From contig CALJXB010000215.1 of the NCBI GenBank assembly GCA_937974415.1, forward strand, positions 1 through 7,601: a DNA stretch of 7,601 bases, in the 5' to 3' direction. How positions within the stretch are numbered: the first letter of the stretch is position 1; each line of letters opens with the position of its first letter. The notes below the pieces were generated by a model. The model was not told where the DNA came from. It saw only the letters and a list, made by a program, of their open reading frames with translations, and made no database searches. Shown in pieces: positions 6,780-7,601 of the stretch. Source of the stretch: an uncultured Kiloniellales bacterium. GTDB lineage: Bacteria; Pseudomonadota; Alphaproteobacteria; Kiloniellales; JAKSDN01. Both the position numbers and the translations under genes were made by a program.

Positions 6780-7601
6780 ATGAGCGAAGAGCTCGAAGCC
6801 CTGAAAAGCGAGTATCTCGATGCCGCGGCCGCGGCATCGAGCTTGGCGGCGCTCGACGAGATCCGGGTCAAGGCGCTCGGCAAGAAGGGCGCCGTGACCC
6901 AGCGCATGAAGGGCCTTGGCGGCCTCGACCCCGAGGCCCGCAAAGAAGCCGGCCAGGCCCTCAACCGGGTGAAGGAAGCGATCGCGGCGGCCATCGAGGC
7001 CCGCAAACAGGACCTGGAGGAAGAGGAACTGGAGGCGCGCCTCGCCGAGGAGCGCATCGACATCACCCTGCCAGCGCGCCCGTTCCAGGTCGGTCGCATC
7101 CACCCCATCAGTCAGACCATCGACGAGATGGTGGCGATCTTCGGCGAGATGGGATTCTCGGTTGCCGAGGGCCCCCACATCGAGGACGACTTCCACAACT
7201 TCACCGCCCTCAACATCCCGCCCGAGCACCCGGCCCGCCAGGAGCACGACACCTTCTATCTGCGCGCGGGGGCCAGGGACGAAGGTGGCGGCGAGCGCAA
7301 GGTCCTGCGCACCCACACTTCGCCGGTGCAGATCCGAACCATGCAGGCGAGCGAGCCGCCGATCCGCATCGTCGTGCCGGGACGCACTTTCCGCGCCGAT
7401 TCCGACGCCACCCATTCGCCCATGTTCCATCAGCTCGAAGGCCTGGTGGTCGACGAGACCACTCACATGGGCCACTTGAAGGGCACCCTGGTGGAGTTCT
7501 GCCGCGCCATCTTCGGCATCGACGATCTGCCGGTTCGGTTCCGGCCGAGCTACTTCCCCTTCACCGAGCCCTCGGCCGAGGTCGACATCGGCTGCTCGCG
7601 C
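6780..7601 (+). CDS. pheS: Phenylalanine--tRNA ligase alpha subunit (3' end cut off)
   Basis: The first 274 residues of a protein usually about 340-360 long; the frame is open to the last base. PheS forms an alpha2-beta2 enzyme with PheT that charges tRNA-Phe; pheT is expected just downstream. The N-terminal coiled-coil arm that contacts tRNA covers about 1-90 (IRVKALGKKGAVTQ is typical). The class II core begins at about 100 (LPARPFQVGRIHPISQT) and includes GPHIEDDFHNFTALNIP, LRTHTSPVQIRTM, the motif 2 region PGRTFRADSDATHSPMFHQ and RPSYFPFTEPSAEVDIGC. The ATG at 6780 begins MSEELEALKSEYL. Its Shine-Dalgarno sequence is weak (GGCGAG, 6766-6771). No pheM-like Phe-rich leader peptide fits in the 46-base gap after rplT. 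Codons 13-21 form a perfect 26-bp palindrome, listed separately. Confidence 0.97.
   Translation, partial: MSEELEALKSEYLDAAAAASSLAALDEIRVKALGKKGAVTQRMKGLGGLDPEARKEAGQALNRVKEAIAAAIEARKQDLEEEELEARLAEERIDITLPARPFQVGRIHPISQTIDEMVAIFGEMGFSVAEGPHIEDDFHNFTALNIPPEHPARQEHDTFYLRAGARDEGGGERKVLRTHTSPVQIRTMQASEPPIRIVVPGRTFRADSDATHSPMFHQLEGLVVDETTHMGHLKGTLVEFCRAIFGIDDLPVRFRPSYFPFTEPSAEVDIGCSR
6816..6841. repeat. Perfect 26-bp palindrome inside the pheS coding region
   Basis: The left arm CTCGATGCCGCGG (6816-6828) is followed directly by its exact reverse complement CCGCGGCATCGAG (6829-6841). The next pair (6815/6842) does not match. In RNA this can form an 11-bp stem with a GGCC loop. It begins 36 bases after the A of the start codon and encodes L13, D14, five alanines, S20 and part of S21. 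The centre contains a NotI-type site. No T-run follows, so it is not a classical terminator. Confidence 0.85.

Noticed and set aside
6672..7475. A 267-codon minus-strand open frame opposite pheS
   Set aside because: It is the antisense shadow of pheS, whose class II synthetase motifs are clear.

Overview
The window is high-G+C DNA from an alphaproteobacterium. The gene order and the style of the infC, rplT and pheS products suggest a Rhodospirillales-type organism, but this is judged by eye and not from a tree. It falls into three parts.

Left part (1-1042). The 3' end of a YeeZ-like SDR/NAD-dependent epimerase gene reads rightwards. It converges on a complete leftward alpha/beta-hydrolase gene whose product closely resembles the ABHD10 thioesterase family. 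Their stop codons overlap, so there is no space between them for a terminator.

Middle part (1043-3255). About 300 bp of leader is followed by a 637-residue class III nucleotide cyclase. Its layout is a cytoplasmic cyclase domain, one membrane helix, a TolB-N-like domain, then TPR repeats. The catalytic residues and the adenine-selecting pair are all present, so it should make cAMP. The region is visibly poorer in G+C than the genes on either side and looks like an accessory insertion. Its leader carries a tandem 7-bp direct repeat with 11-bp spacing that resembles a Pho box.

Right part (3256-7601). This is a translation block in the order thrS, infC, rpmI, rplT, pheS (pheS cut by the window edge), the same order as in enterobacteria. 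A good sigma70-type promoter precedes thrS and a second lies before rpmI. infC has no ATG, GTG or TTG start before its conserved N-terminal domain is already half over. The start that fits is ATA at 5431, behind a good Shine-Dalgarno sequence, which is the usual sign of IF3 self-regulation. pheS carries a perfect 26-bp palindrome across codons 13-21.

How the genes work together: ThrRS and PheRS charge tRNAs, IF3 controls initiation, and L35 and L20 build the large ribosomal subunit. The cyclase is a separate signalling gene set beside this block. I see no tRNA, rRNA, CRISPR array, transposase or phage gene. I did not find a whole unknown system. The best leads are the palindrome in pheS, the AUA start of infC, and the cyclase with its Pho-box-like repeat and paired cysteines.
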